From Candidatus Saccharicenans sp. (GTDB lineage Bacteria; Acidobacteriota; Aminicenantia; Aminicenantales; Saccharicenantaceae): a DNA stretch of 34,802 nt. The stretch is from positions 1 through 34,802 of the forward strand of contig JASEFX010000002.1 of the NCBI GenBank assembly GCA_030018265.1, read 5' to 3'. Made by a program: the position numbers and the translations under genes. The notes under the pieces are model-generated. The model was not told where the DNA came from, did no database searches, and saw only the letters and a program-made list of their open reading frames with translations. Below, piece after piece: positions 16,658 through 25,219 of this stretch. Position 1 is the first letter of the stretch, and every line of letters starts with the position of its first letter.

Positions 16658-19162
16658 TTATTTGCTTTTTTTTCGCTTCTTCCCGCGCTTGCTTTCAGTT
16701 TTCTTATTCGCTCCATCCGCCCCTTTTTCCGCGTCTATCACCATGGTCGCTCTTCTCTCGTTTTTTTGCTTCTTGAATATCGGACGCGACAGGGCCACCT
16801 GGAAAACCTGCCTTATGTCTTCGACAAAGATAAACTCCATTTCCTCGCGGATCTTCTGGGGGATATCCACCAGATCTTTTTTGTTGGGCAGAGGAAGAAT
16901 CATCTTGCGGATGCCAGTCCTCTGGGCGGCCAGCACTTTTTCTTTAATTCCGCCGACAGGCAGAACGTTTCCCCTGAGGGTGATTTCGCCGGTCATGGCC
17001 ACCTCCCAGCGAACAGGAGTGCTGGTGCAGACGGAAATCAGGGCGGTGGCAATCGTCACTCCCGCTGAAGGGCCGTCCTTCGGAATCGCTCCCTCGGGAA
17101 TGTGGATGTGGAAATCATTCTGTAAAAATATTTTCGGGTCAATACCGAATTCCCTGGCGTGAGCGCGGGCATAGCTTAAAGCGGCCTGGGCTGATTCCTT
17201 CATCACCTCCCCGAGCGACCCGGTCAGTATCAGACCGCCCTTACCCTCCATCATCGTGGCTTCAACAAACAGAATTTCTCCACCTGTGGCCGTCCAGGCC
17301 ACCCCGGTGGCCACTCCCACCTGGTCTTTTCTGGTAACCTGGTCGCGGAAAATCCTGGGTGGGCCCAGGAACTTTTCGAGATTTTTCGCTGTTACCCTGA
17401 CTTTTTTCTTCCGGCCCTCGGCTATCTGCCTGGCCACTTTGCGGCAGATGGCAGCAATTTCTCTTTCGAGATTCCTGACACCGGCCTCCCTGGTGTACTG
17501 GGAAATTATCGCCCTTATGGCCCCTTCAGAGATATCTATGTACTCCGGTTTCAGCGCATGCTCGGCGATCTGCTTCGGAATGAGATGCCGCAGGGCAATC
17601 TGCAGTTTTTCCTCCTCGGTGTAACCGGGAAGTTCGATTATTTCCATCCTGTCTCTGAAAGCCGGTTGAATCGGGTCGAGCAGATTGGCGGTAGTTATGA
17701 ACATAACCTTCGAAAGGTCGAAGGGAACTCCAAGGTAATGATCAAGGAAACTGTGGTTCTGTTCCGGGTCGAGCACTTCCAGCAGAGCCGAGGAAGGGTC
17801 TCCGCGAAAATCAGAGCCGATCTTATCCACTTCGTCCAGCATGAATACCGGGTTGTTCGAACCGGCCCTCTTCAAGCCCTGGATTATTTTCCCGGGCATC
17901 GCCCCGACATATGTCCGGCGGTGGCCACGTATTTCAGCTTCATCATGGACACCACCCAGTGAAATCCGGACAAATTTCCTTCCGAGAGCCCGGGCTATCG
18001 ACCTCCCCAGAGAAGTTTTTCCCACCCCGGGAGGTCCGACGAAGCATAGAATAGGCCCTTTTATCTTTTTTGAGAGTTTTCTCACGCTGAGGTACTCGAG
18101 AATTCTTTCCTTGACCTTTTCCAGCCCGTGATGATCCTCATCCAGAATCTTCCTGGCCAGCTTCAAATTAAGATTATCCTTGGTGCTGACGTTCCAGGGT
18201 AGCGAAAACATCCAGTCCAGGTAATTCCTGATGACCGCTGTCTCGGCCGATTCCGGGTGCATCTGCGCCAGCCGGTTTATCTGTTTTTCCAGCTCTTCCC
18301 GCACCTCTTCGCTCACCTGAAGCTTTTTCAGCTTCTCCTGGTAGGCTTTGACCTCTTCCTGCAGCTCTGAACCCTCGCCGAGTTCCTTCTGTATGGCTTT
18401 CATCTGCTGCCGGAGAAAATACTGACGCTGCAGCTTGTCGAGCTCGCCCCGCGCCTCGTTCGAAATTTTCGACTGCATCTCCAGGATATCCAGCTCGCGC
18501 ACGAGAAGTTCATAGACCCTCCTGAGCCTCCTGACTGGATCGACGATTTCCAGAACTCCCTGAGCCTCCTTCACTTTCAGGTCGAGGTTGGAGGCGGTCA
18601 GGTCAGCCAGTCGTCCGGAGTCTTCCAGGTTGGCGGCGATCACCAGAATTTCCGGCTGGATAGCCTTACCGAGAGAAGCAGCTTTCTCCAGGCCCGAACG
18701 GATATTCCTGATCAGAGCTTCCACTTCCAGGCTCTTTTCCGGAACCTCAGGTTCCTGGAGCACGGTAATCTGAGCCTGAACGAAAGGACCTTCGTCTTCG
18801 AAGGTTTCGATTTTAGCCCTGACCAGTCCCTGGGCCAGTATTCTTATACGTCCGTCGGGAAGCTTCAGCATTCGCAGAATAACGGCCACCGTGCCCACAT
18901 CGTACACATCTTCCCTTTTCGGCTCCTCGACATCCATGTCCTTCTGGGTGAGCAGCAGAATCATCCTGTTGGTGGACAGGCTGTGGTCTATGGCCGCTTT
19001 CGATTTTTCCCTCCCGACGTAAAGGGGAGCTATCATATAGGGAAAAATCACCACATCCCGGAGCAGCAGAACAGGCAGCCTGTCGGGAATCTGCAGTTTC
19101 TGCTGTTGCTCTTCACTCAGTCCGCCAACTGATTCTTCAGGTGTGTTTTCGAATTCAGTCAT
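16658..19162 (-). CDS. lon: ATP-dependent protease La (Lon)
   Basis: Lon is a cytoplasmic homo-oligomeric AAA+ serine protease that degrades misfolded and regulatory proteins. The 834 residues show an N-terminal Lon substrate domain (LPVLLLRDVVIFPYM near 30) and a coiled middle region. The AAA+ module has Walker A GPPGVGKT (376-383) and Walker B VFMLDEVDKIG. The protease domain contains KDGPSAGV with Ser 699 and GGIKEKV with Lys 742, the catalytic dyad. A Lys/Arg-rich tail ends the protein. A TTG codon at 19168 would add two residues, but GGAGG sits directly against it and six bases before the ATG at 19162, so the ATG is the start. It is the last gene of a tight minus-strand run and begins two bases after the hsp20 stop. 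Confidence 0.97.
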   Translation of the reverse strand: MTEFENTPEESVGGLSEEQQQKLQIPDRLPVLLLRDVVIFPYMIAPLYVGREKSKAAIDHSLSTNRMILLLTQKDMDVEEPKREDVYDVGTVAVILRMLKLPDGRIRILAQGLVRAKIETFEDEGPFVQAQITVLQEPEVPEKSLEVEALIRNIRSGLEKAASLGKAIQPEILVIAANLEDSGRLADLTASNLDLKVKEAQGVLEIVDPVRRLRRVYELLVRELDILEMQSKISNEARGELDKLQRQYFLRQQMKAIQKELGEGSELQEEVKAYQEKLKKLQVSEEVREELEKQINRLAQMHPESAETAVIRNYLDWMFSLPWNVSTKDNLNLKLARKILDEDHHGLEKVKERILEYLSVRKLSKKIKGPILCFVGPPGVGKTSLGRSIARALGRKFVRISLGGVHDEAEIRGHRRTYVGAMPGKIIQGLKRAGSNNPVFMLDEVDKIGSDFRGDPSSALLEVLDPEQNHSFLDHYLGVPFDLSKVMFITTANLLDPIQPAFRDRMEIIELPGYTEEEKLQIALRHLIPKQIAEHALKPEYIDISEGAIRAIISQYTREAGVRNLEREIAAICRKVARQIAEGRKKKVRVTAKNLEKFLGPPRIFRDQVTRKDQVGVATGVAWTATGGEILFVEATMMEGKGGLILTGSLGEVMKESAQAALSYARAHAREFGIDPKIFLQNDFHIHIPEGAIPKDGPSAGVTIATALISVCTSTPVRWEVAMTGEITLRGNVLPVGGIKEKVLAAQRTGIRKMILPLPNKKDLVDIPQKIREEMEFIFVEDIRQVFQVALSRPIFKKQKNERRATMVIDAEKGADGANKKTESKRGKKRKKSK

Positions 19163-19164
19163 CT

Positions 19165-19629
19165 TCAACCTCCTTGCTCTTCCTCTTCCGGTTTCTGGAC
19201 CCTGACTTCAATTTCTCTGGATTTTTTTGGCTGTTTTTTCAGGACGATTATTAAAACCCCGTTCTCCAGATAAGCGGTGGTCTGTTCAGAAGATACCGAT
19301 GCCGGGAGCAGGATTTCCTTGTAGAAGAATCCCGTTTCCCTTTCCAGACGGTGGAACCGGAGCCTGGATGACTCCACCACCTCTTTTTTCAACCCGCTTA
19401 TCTCCAGACGATTGCCCCATTGAATAATCCGGATGTTCCTGGCCGGAACTCCGGGCACTTCCACTTCGACCACCACTTCATCTTCTTTCTCATATACATC
19501 AGCCGCCGGCTCCCAGGCCAGGTTGTACTCACACAGGCTTTCCCGGCGGAAAATAATCTGGCCCGAACTGCCCTTAATCTGGGCTTCAACCCTGAAAATC
19601 CTGGCCACGGGTTTTATTCTTTTGCTCAT
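19165..19629 (-). CDS. Small heat shock protein (Hsp20 / alpha-crystallin family)
   Basis: Small heat shock proteins are ATP-independent holdases that keep unfolding proteins soluble. The 154-residue protein has an alpha-crystallin domain from about residue 40 to 138: WEPAADVYEKEDEVVVEVEVPGV at the start, a middle strand segment IIQWGNRLEISGLKK, and the closing ENGVLIIVLKK that matches the family's G-V-L motif. The C-terminal extension is short and charged. It lies between nrdR (20 bases upstream) and lon (2 bases downstream), so it is probably transcribed with both, and Hsp20 and Lon are functionally linked in proteostasis. No Shine-Dalgarno-like sequence is visible before the ATG at 19629. 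No CIRCE element was seen. Confidence 0.93.
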   Translation of the reverse strand: MSKRIKPVARIFRVEAQIKGSSGQIIFRRESLCEYNLAWEPAADVYEKEDEVVVEVEVPGVPARNIRIIQWGNRLEISGLKKEVVESSRLRFHRLERETGFFYKEILLPASVSSEQTTAYLENGVLIIVLKKQPKKSREIEVRVQKPEEEEQGG

Positions 19630-19649
19630 CGGGAGCGAAATAAAAAAAT

Positions 19650-20105
19650 CTATTTTTCTTTCAGCAGGCTTTCCAGAACCTGTTTAAATTCTACCACATC
19701 CTTGAATTCGCGGTAGACCGAAGCAAAACGAATATAAGCCACCTTATCCAGAGCTTTCAGCCTTTCCATGACTATCTGACCGATTTCGGAAGATTCTATT
19801 TCTTTATCCGGGCGATCCTGAAGAATTGATTCAATCTCCTCGACAATCTCCTCCAGCTGACTGATCTGAATCGGACGCTTCTCGCAGGCTTTCATCATGC
19901 CCCGCAGAAGCTTCTGACTGTCGAAGGGCTGCCGGGTGCCATCTTTCTTCACCACCATGTATGGCAGCTCTTCCAGCCGTTCGTAGGTGGTAAAGCGTTT
20001 TTTGCAGGAGAGACACTCACGCCGTCTCCTGATCGACACACCTTTTTTGCTCTCCCTCGAATCTATCACCTTGCTCTCGAGAAATCCACAGTAAGGACAG
20101 CGCAT
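19650..20105 (-). CDS. nrdR: Transcriptional repressor NrdR
   Basis: NrdR binds ATP/dATP and represses ribonucleotide reductase genes. The 151-residue protein has the zinc ribbon CPYC...CLSC with Cys 3, 6, 31 and 34. An RRRRE and RFTTYER basic region follows, then an ATP-cone from about residue 49 ([17 protein letters not shown]) to 139. This fits the family length closely. A 27-residue longer frame begins at 20186, but MRCPYCG at 20105 is the family's conserved start. The ATG overlaps the stop of the upstream flippase-like gene by one base (TGATG), indicating translational coupling. No NrdR box was recognised in this window, and ribonucleotide reductase is not present here. Confidence 0.96.
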   Translation of the reverse strand: MRCPYCGFLESKVIDSRESKKGVSIRRRRECLSCKKRFTTYERLEELPYMVVKKDGTRQPFDSQKLLRGMMKACEKRPIQISQLEEIVEEIESILQDRPDKEIESSEIGQIVMERLKALDKVAYIRFASVYREFKDVVEFKQVLESLLKEK

Positions 20106-21160
20106 CAGCCCTGCGTTTCTCCCAGTTTTTTTGCCTGAAACAGGCTCAGGCGATTTTTCCATAATATAGCATAACCCAGCAGGCATGTCACCATGATCTG
20201 GATTGAATGAACCACCAGGGTCAGCCCGACTGCCCGGTCGGCCTCGAGTCCGTACAGGCCGGTCAGAGCCAGCCGGCTGAAATAATCAAAACCGCCGGCC
20301 ATCCCCGGTGTCGGGATGGAAGCTCCGATCATGGTCAAAAAAACATAGGGTACGATGAAAATATACGGAACTATCAGCCCGTAACTGGCGTAAAAAACCC
20401 AGTAAAGAAGGCATATTCCCAGCCAGACTACCAGCGACAGTCCGAAAAACCCCAGCAAACGCCAGAAAGAATGAAAAAATTTCAAACCCTCGATAAATTC
20501 CCTGCCGGCTTTCTCGATGACCGGTCTGATTTTCTCCGGGAAGGGCCGGCTCAGGACACGGAAAACTCCGGCCGCCCTGTCTTTCAAAAAATAAAGAGAA
20601 ACTATCAGAATGAAAAGCGCCGCCGCCAGGAACAGTCCTGCCTTACCCCAGAAATAAAGACGCGCAAGCGCGTCCGCAGAAAGTTCCAGCCTGTAACGGA
20701 ACAGATACCCGGAAAGAAAAAACATCACCAGAAGGAAGCAATTGGTGAAAAGGTCGAAGGTCCTTTCGACCACGACCGTCCCGATAAGATAACCGGCACT
20801 GAGCTTTTCCTCCCGGGCGAGATAGATCGGTCGGATAACCTCCCCCACCCGGCCGGGAAAAACCCAGGAAACAGTAAAGCCCACAGTGGTAGCTTCGAAA
20901 GCTTTGACCAGCCTGATATCGGATTTCAGCGGATGTAGAAGAAATTTCCATCTGATAGCTCTGGTCAGGAGATGAAGTGGCGAAAGCAAAACGGCCAGAG
21001 TAAAAAGCCTCCAGTCAAAATCTCGCAGATTTCTCCAGACTTCAGTCCAGCGGACGCTCCGGAAAAAAAACCAGAGGAAAACAGCCGTGATTAAAAACAA
21101 TATCAAAAAACTCAGCCGGTTTTTTGTCATTATTGCTTTTTTAACGATTAATATTTTCAT
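20105..21160 (-). CDS. Flippase-like integral membrane protein (UPF0104 / LPG synthase TM family)
   Basis: The 351-residue protein has about eight membrane segments and resembles the lysylphosphatidylglycerol-synthase transmembrane (flippase-like, TIGR00374) family. Members move or modify lipids in the inner membrane, with substrate rarely known. Family features include [11 protein letters not shown] near residue 65, [11 protein letters not shown] near 101, VVERTFDLF near 129, and a C-terminal GIPTPGM-like motif ([14 protein letters not shown]). The start at 21160 has a weak GGTGG upstream; an ATG at 21130 is possible. It lies first in the run flippase-nrdR-hsp20-lon. Why it is coupled to nrdR is unclear. 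Confidence 0.85.
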   Translation of the reverse strand: MKILIVKKAIMTKNRLSFLILFLITAVFLWFFFRSVRWTEVWRNLRDFDWRLFTLAVLLSPLHLLTRAIRWKFLLHPLKSDIRLVKAFEATTVGFTVSWVFPGRVGEVIRPIYLAREEKLSAGYLIGTVVVERTFDLFTNCFLLVMFFLSGYLFRYRLELSADALARLYFWGKAGLFLAAALFILIVSLYFLKDRAAGVFRVLSRPFPEKIRPVIEKAGREFIEGLKFFHSFWRLLGFFGLSLVVWLGICLLYWVFYASYGLIVPYIFIVPYVFLTMIGASIPTPGMAGGFDYFSRLALTGLYGLEADRAVGLTLVVHSIQIMVTCLLGYAILWKNRLSLFQAKKLGETQG

Positions 21161-21203
21161 CCACCAAAGTCAAGCTTTTTCACTTCGATCAGCCGGCAGG
21201 GTC

Positions 21204-21232
21204 TTGAAAAAAGGCTGAAAATTGGCTATATT
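21204..21232 (+). promoter_or_regulatory. Sigma-70 promoter of tRNA-Gln
   Basis: TTGAAA (21204-21209), a 17-bp gap and TATATT (21227-21232) lie 11 bases before the tRNA 5' end, a near-consensus arrangement. Confidence 0.8.
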
Positions 21233-21243
21233 TAAGCAGACGC

Positions 21244-21318
21244 TGGGAAGTCGTCCAATTGGTAGGACACATGACTCTGGATCATGGAATCTAGGTTCGA
21301 GTCCTAGCTTCCCAGCCA
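21244..21318 (+). tRNA. tRNA-Gln (anticodon CTG), CCA encoded
   Basis: The acceptor stem TGGGAAG/CTTCCCA pairs seven bases, with the U1-A72 pair typical of tRNA-Gln. The anticodon stem CATGA/TCATG carries the loop CTCTGGA with CTG at 34-36, reading CAG (Gln). The T-arm CTAGGTTCGAGTCCTAG is complete, and the discriminator G is followed by encoded CCA, unlike the other two tRNAs here. Confidence 0.97.
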
Positions 21319-21353
21319 TAACCCCCCAAAAACCCTCCTTCTTGTTAAACCTT

Positions 21354-21388
21354 GGCAGCTCTTCCCCTCCGGAGCTGCCACCTTTTTT
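21354..21388 (+). terminator. Rho-independent terminator of tRNA-Gln
   Basis: GGCAGCTC (21354-21361) pairs with GAGCTGCC (21372-21379) around a 10-base loop and is followed by six T (21383-21388). It lies 36 bases beyond the tRNA CCA end on the plus strand. Confidence 0.8.
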
Positions 21389-21544
21389 AAATTCCCCACG
21401 CTCGTAACTTTTCCTGTTCGCCCGAAATAAAAAGGTATAGAACAAAAGAAACTTAGCGGCCGTAACTCTTTAAGCGGTATTTCAGAGATTAAAGGCGAGA
21501 TAATCCAGAGCAATCTCTTTTTGTCTGAAACCGAGGGCCACCCG

Positions 21545-21563
21545 AAAATCACCGGCCGGTGAT
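21545..21563 (-). terminator. Putative terminator of galK
   Basis: A perfect 16-bp palindrome ATCACCGGCCGGTGAT (21548-21563) lies 22 bases past the galK stop and, read on the minus strand, is followed by a short T run. The T tract is weak, so a regulatory palindrome is an alternative. Confidence 0.45.
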
Positions 21564-21585
21564 AGCCTGAAAATCGGGATAAACA

Positions 21586-22746
21586 CTACACTTCGATTAT
21601 TCTGGTCCCTGCCTCCACCCGCACCACATGAATCGCCGGCTGTCTGCCGGTTCGCCGCTCGTACCCGGCACTCACCAGGCGGATGAAACCTTCAACCACC
21701 TGCGCTTCCACCAGGCTGATGGTGCAGCCTCCGAAACCAGCCCCCATCATCCTTGAGCCGTAAACCCCGGGTAGCGAAAGAGCCAGCTCGACCAGCAGGT
21801 TAAGCTCGGGCGAACTGACTTCATATTCATCCCGGAGGCCAGCATGCGATTCTTTCATTCTTTCCCCGAAGCACACAAAGTCCTGGCGGAGAAGGTCCTG
21901 GCAGGCCAGTTCGACTCGGTGATTTTCCCTGACGACGTAAGCGCATCTTTTCCAGATGACCGGGTGAAATTCTTTGCGGTGTTCTTCCAGCATCTCCAGA
22001 GTCACATCGCGCAGACTTTTTATTTCCGGATAGTATTTCCTGAGAAGGCTCACCCCCTCCTCGCACTGCTGGCGTCTGACGTTGTATTCGGAGAAAGCCA
22101 GCTCCCGGCGCACTCCGGTGTCACTGACGATCACTCTTAAATCCGGGCGTACAAAGGGAAAGTATTCGTGAATCAGATGGCGGCAGTCGACCTTCATAAC
22201 TCGCCCCGGCTGTCCATGAAGGTTGGCGTACATGTCCATGATGCCGCATCTGACTCCGACAAATTCATTCTCGGCTCTCCGGGCCAGCCTGGCCAGAGTC
22301 AGGAGGTCAAGTTTGAGGTCAAAAAGATGGTTCAGGGCAAAAGCCAGCCCGCCCTCGACCGCAGCCGAAGAAGACATTCCGCCGCCTATCGGTATGTTGC
22401 CTCCAAAAGCCAGGTCGATCCCGTTTATTCTGTAACCTTCTTTAAGAAAGGCATAAAGCACTCCCTGCAGATAATCTGGCCAGCGCTGATCCGAGCGGAC
22501 AAGGTGATCGAGGTCGGTGACGTATTCCCGGTCAAAATCCACCGAGTAAAACCGGCACTGCCGGTCATCCCTGGCAGAAACGGCAAACACTATAACCAGG
22601 TCTGTGGCTCCTGGCAGGACAAAGCCTTCATTGTAATCGGTATGCTCGCCTATCAGATTAATCCTTCCCGGCGAAGCAATCATAAGAGGATTTTTCTGAA
22701 ATTTTTTCTCAAAAATTTCCTTTATGCTGGCGGCAAGTTTTTCCAT
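21586..22746 (-). CDS. galK: Galactokinase
   Basis: Galactokinase phosphorylates alpha-D-galactose to galactose-1-phosphate, the first committed step of the Leloir pathway. The 386-residue cytoplasmic GHMP kinase has the galactokinase signature GRINLIGEHTDYNEGFVLP (residues 27-45). The ATP-binding loop GGGMSSSAAV follows (121-130). RCGIMDMYANLHG contains the catalytic Asp; the usual Gln of GIMDQ is Met here. RMMGAGFGGCTISLV is the C-terminal GHMP motif. A GTG at 22755 would add three residues; the ATG at 22746 is preferred. A strong promoter precedes it, so it is probably transcribed alone. No galT or galE is adjacent. Confidence 0.95.
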   Translation of the reverse strand: MEKLAASIKEIFEKKFQKNPLMIASPGRINLIGEHTDYNEGFVLPGATDLVIVFAVSARDDRQCRFYSVDFDREYVTDLDHLVRSDQRWPDYLQGVLYAFLKEGYRINGIDLAFGGNIPIGGGMSSSAAVEGGLAFALNHLFDLKLDLLTLARLARRAENEFVGVRCGIMDMYANLHGQPGRVMKVDCRHLIHEYFPFVRPDLRVIVSDTGVRRELAFSEYNVRRQQCEEGVSLLRKYYPEIKSLRDVTLEMLEEHRKEFHPVIWKRCAYVVRENHRVELACQDLLRQDFVCFGERMKESHAGLRDEYEVSSPELNLLVELALSLPGVYGSRMMGAGFGGCTISLVEAQVVEGFIRLVSAGYERRTGRQPAIHVVRVEAGTRIIEV

Positions 22747-22782
22747 CGGTCTCACTCGAAAATTAAAATTGATTAAAGGAAA

Positions 22783-22811
22783 TAATTATCAGTTTGTCAG
22801 CCCTTTGTCAA
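22783..22811 (-). promoter_or_regulatory. Sigma-70 promoter of galK
   Basis: On the minus strand a perfect TTGACA (22806-22811), a 17-bp gap and TAATTA (22783-22788) lie about 37 bases before the galK ATG. Confidence 0.75.
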
Positions 22812-22882
22812 AGATAACCTGACATGCTGGCAACCAGAATTTTTCAGGGCCCTGAGCGAACGCGGCTCAAAAATCAGAGGAT

Positions 22883-23935
22883 TCACATCGGCAGAAGAAA
22901 CCGCAGACGAAGGACTCTTTCCGCCGGTTTGCGGAATGGAGTATAACTGGTGTCTGACGGTCCGCCGATCTCGGGGTCAGGGAACCACTGCCACCAGAAC
23001 ATCCCGGCAATGTAAGGTCTTCCAGCCACCATCCGCAAAGCGGCTTCATAACACTTCCGCTGGACGACCAGGTCCACAGGACCCTGCCTCTGCCAGTCCC
23101 AGGGATTCTGCGCTCCGCCCCTGACACTGCGGTAACCTATTTCTGTGATTATGACTGGCTTTCCCCACTTTTCCGATAGTGCCTTTAATTTCGGCAGCAA
23201 CCTGCTCCAGCCGTAACACAGGTCAGATACAGACGGATTTTCTTTCAGAGTGAGCGTAGGATACAGGTCCTGACCGATAAAATCGAGCGCGTCCCAGAAG
23301 GTCACCGCTTCCGGACGGTTTTCCACCTGGTCGTCGGCATAAACCAGAGGGCCGGAATAAACGCTTCTTATATCAGCTATGATCTGACGCCATTCCTGAG
23401 CCCTGTGAACAGTTCCGTCAAGCTCGCAACCGATGCAGAACTGTTCCACACCCGAGGCCCCGGCCATAGCCGCATAATGAAGGATAAATTGCCTGTATGA
23501 ACTGAACCACTGCTGCCAGGCGGCCTCGTTAAAATACTGCCCGATCTGTCCCCGCCAGTGGGCAGGATCGTTGAGCAGATCCACATGCGGTTTGAGCATC
23601 ACCTTCAAACCAAGCCGGTGAGCGTAATCAATAATATGCACAACCGATTCATCGTAGGGAGTGTAGGCGCTGCGGTAATCGATGGTGGTGGAGTAGACAT
23701 TTTCCTGATAGGCGGTAACCAGAAGGCTGATCCAGCGAGCGTTGGTTTTTTTCAGATTTTCGAGCGAGGTTTCAGCCTTCCAGCCGGCGTAGGCTTCGCG
23801 CGAATAGCCTGTGAAAGATATGCCCTTCTGAAATTCCCTGGGGTTCTGGAGCTGGCCCCACCAGATAAATGAAGCGCCGGCTAGCAGAACCAGGGTCAAG
23901 CTTAAAAACAGAATAAAGAGTTTGCTGCCTTTCAT
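22883..23935 (-). CDS. Secreted GH113-like TIM-barrel glycosidase
   Basis: The 350-residue protein starts with a signal peptide or anchor (MKGSKLFILFLSLTLVLLAG), so it acts outside the cytoplasm. The rest resembles GH113-type endo-beta-mannanase and related TIM-barrel hydrolases. It has KGISFTGYSREAY, a strand KVMLKPHVDL, CIGCELDGT with the likely acid/base Glu 171, and VIITEIGYRS with the likely nucleophile Glu 265. These two Glu sit on strands 4 and 7, as clan GH-A requires. Substrate is not proven; beta-1,4-mannan or another beta-glycan is plausible. A good promoter lies directly upstream, and galK lies 136 bases downstream on the same strand. Confidence 0.75.
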   Translation of the reverse strand: MKGSKLFILFLSLTLVLLAGASFIWWGQLQNPREFQKGISFTGYSREAYAGWKAETSLENLKKTNARWISLLVTAYQENVYSTTIDYRSAYTPYDESVVHIIDYAHRLGLKVMLKPHVDLLNDPAHWRGQIGQYFNEAAWQQWFSSYRQFILHYAAMAGASGVEQFCIGCELDGTVHRAQEWRQIIADIRSVYSGPLVYADDQVENRPEAVTFWDALDFIGQDLYPTLTLKENPSVSDLCYGWSRLLPKLKALSEKWGKPVIITEIGYRSVRGGAQNPWDWQRQGPVDLVVQRKCYEAALRMVAGRPYIAGMFWWQWFPDPEIGGPSDTSYTPFRKPAERVLRLRFLLPM

Positions 23936-23942
23936 CGTTCAT

Positions 23943-23971
23943 ATTTTATGTTAATTTTGCCACAGATTCAA
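23943..23971 (-). promoter_or_regulatory. Sigma-70 promoter of the GH113-like gene
   Basis: On the minus strand TTGAAT (23966-23971), a 17-bp gap and TAAAAT (23943-23948) lie just upstream of the ATG at 23935. The leader would be very short. Confidence 0.6.
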
Positions 23972-24228
23972 AAAATTCCCGCCCGGGATTCATAGGGTTG
24001 AAGTTCATCCTGCTCGCCAGCAACTTACCCGTCCAGGCCTCAGCCTGTCTTTCTTCCTCTTTGCCTGGTCATTTATCTTCTGGCTTCAGGGCGAAAAATG
24101 AAGTTCCATTTTAACAGGGCTCAATTTCCAGAGGACCACCTTTTTCCTGATTTCAGCCCGGGGCCACTCTTCGTCGATATACTGCCCTTACCCTGGATAC
24201 GATGTCTGTGCCGGAAAGAAGTATAAAT

Positions 24229-24257
24229 TTGACTTTTGCCCGGAGAGGTGTTAGCTT
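24229..24257 (+). promoter_or_regulatory. Putative promoter of the GWxTD gene
   Basis: TTGACT (24229-24234), a 17-bp gap and TAGCTT (24252-24257) with an extended TGT resemble the HtrA promoter's layout. The AAGGAG ribosome site follows at 24268-24273. Confidence 0.5.
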
Positions 24258-24279
24258 AAAATTGAACAAGGAGATAAAG

Positions 24280-24924
24280 ATGAAAAAGGGTGCGCTTCTC
24301 CTGATGATATTCTTGCTTACGATTTTATGGGGTTGCAGCGTCAATATGATGCCTTCAAAAGATTCCTGGTATGCCAAACATTACTTCATCATGCAGGATT
24401 TCGAAAGGGAAGCCTACAAAAAACTGACTGACGAAGGACGTCGTCAGTTTCAGACTCTTTTCTGGGAAGCCAGACAGCCGATCGCCAGAGAGCAGTTTGA
24501 AACGCGTCTCACTTACATAGAAAAAGTTTTCAAGACTGAAAATCGCTCTCAACCCTGGAATACCGACCGGGCTAGAGTTTACCTGTTAAACGGTCCTCCG
24601 GCTTCGATCGACTACCGTCAGAACACCGACTGGGTGATTACTGCTCAGAGAGCCACCGGCGTAACCGGAAGCCGTGAGGTCAGCGATCGCAGTAATGAAG
24701 ACATTCAGGCCAACACCGCCGAAATCTGGGTTTATCCGTACCAGAATCACTTTGTCTACTACGTCTTTACCTTTAATCCGCCGAACAACTGGAAACTCAA
24801 CGCTTCAACTTACCAGAATAATCCCTATCTGCAGGCGCTTGAAAAGTTGAACAAGGACCTGACTTACGGAATTATTGACGAAGAGGCTTATAAGTCAAAG
24901 GTCGAAGCTCTGCCCCATAAATAA
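24280..24924 (+). CDS. GWxTD-domain lipoprotein
   Basis: This 214-residue protein has a lipoprotein signal MKKGALLLMIFLLTILWGCS with Cys 19 as the likely lipidated residue. The rest fits the GWxTD domain, known mainly from Acidobacteriota-type genomes and often found in proteins with unassigned envelope roles. It shows YAKHYFIMQDFEREAYKKLT, FQTLFWEARQ, PWNTDRARVYLLNGPP near residues 95-110, and an Asn/Tyr-rich strand region FVYYVFTF after 160. The ATG at 24280 follows AAGGAG by six bases; upstream in-frame codons lack this support. It is monocistronic; a tRNA-Glu on the opposite strand ends six bases after its stop. Function is unknown. Confidence 0.85.
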   Translation: MKKGALLLMIFLLTILWGCSVNMMPSKDSWYAKHYFIMQDFEREAYKKLTDEGRRQFQTLFWEARQPIAREQFETRLTYIEKVFKTENRSQPWNTDRARVYLLNGPPASIDYRQNTDWVITAQRATGVTGSREVSDRSNEDIQANTAEIWVYPYQNHFVYYVFTFNPPNNWKLNASTYQNNPYLQALEKLNKDLTYGIIDEEAYKSKVEALPHK

Positions 24925-24929
24925 AAAAG

Positions 24930-25002
24930 CAGCGCTACGGGGATTCGAACCCCGGTTTGATGGCTGAGAACCACCCGTCCTAGGCCTCTAGACGATAGCG
25001 CC
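24930..25002 (-). tRNA. tRNA-Glu (anticodon CTC)
   Basis: On the minus strand the acceptor stem GGCGCTA/TAGCGCT pairs with one G-U at the end. The D-arm is TCGTCTAGAGGCCTAGGA. The anticodon stem GGTGG/CCATC has loop TTCTCAG with CTC at 34-36 (codon GAG). The T-arm CCGGGGTTCGAATCCCCG is perfect. CCA is not encoded. A T6 run follows, and it overlaps the stop region of the convergent GWxTD gene. Confidence 0.96.
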
Positions 25003-25013
25003 GCAAGGCATAA

Positions 25014-25042
25014 AAAATACCAGAGAAGCATTTATCTGTCAA
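25014..25042 (-). promoter_or_regulatory. Sigma-70 promoter of tRNA-Glu
   Basis: On the minus strand a perfect TTGACA (25037-25042), a 17-bp gap and TATTTT (25014-25019) lie 11 bases before the tRNA 5' end. Confidence 0.8.
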
Positions 25043-25219
25043 CAGTCATATGTCTGTAAAGAATCCGTTTTACTGTCGTCCCCGACCACTCTTTAAGCGC
25101 TCTGAAATTGTGCTAAAAGAGATAATTTTAAGCTGTCAGCCCCAATCTCCAGCTTTCTAACAGACCTTTTCCGGCAATTAAATCCGACCTGGAAAATAAG
25201 AACGGTTTGTTTATCTGCC

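Larger units (their letters stand above)
23936..24279. other. Divergent intergenic region with two promoters
   Basis: This spacer separates the GH113-like gene (minus) from the GWxTD lipoprotein gene (plus). It holds one promoter for each (listed separately). I recognise nothing in the middle, about 23972-24228. Confidence 0.6.

Noticed and set aside
19163-19168. TTG start for Lon
   Set aside because: The ribosome site GGAGG abuts the TTG with no spacing but is six bases from the ATG at 19162.
19165-21160. CIRCE or other heat-shock operator upstream of hsp20/lon
   Set aside because: I searched by eye for TTAGCACTC-type inverted repeats and found none.
21170-21445. 91-codon frame across tRNA-Gln on the opposite strand
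   Set aside because: It runs antisense through the tRNA and its promoter and has no family resemblance.
22844-22855. TCAGGGCCCTGA palindrome as a terminator for the GH113-like gene
   Set aside because: On the minus strand it is followed by A, not T, so it does not fit a Rho-independent terminator.
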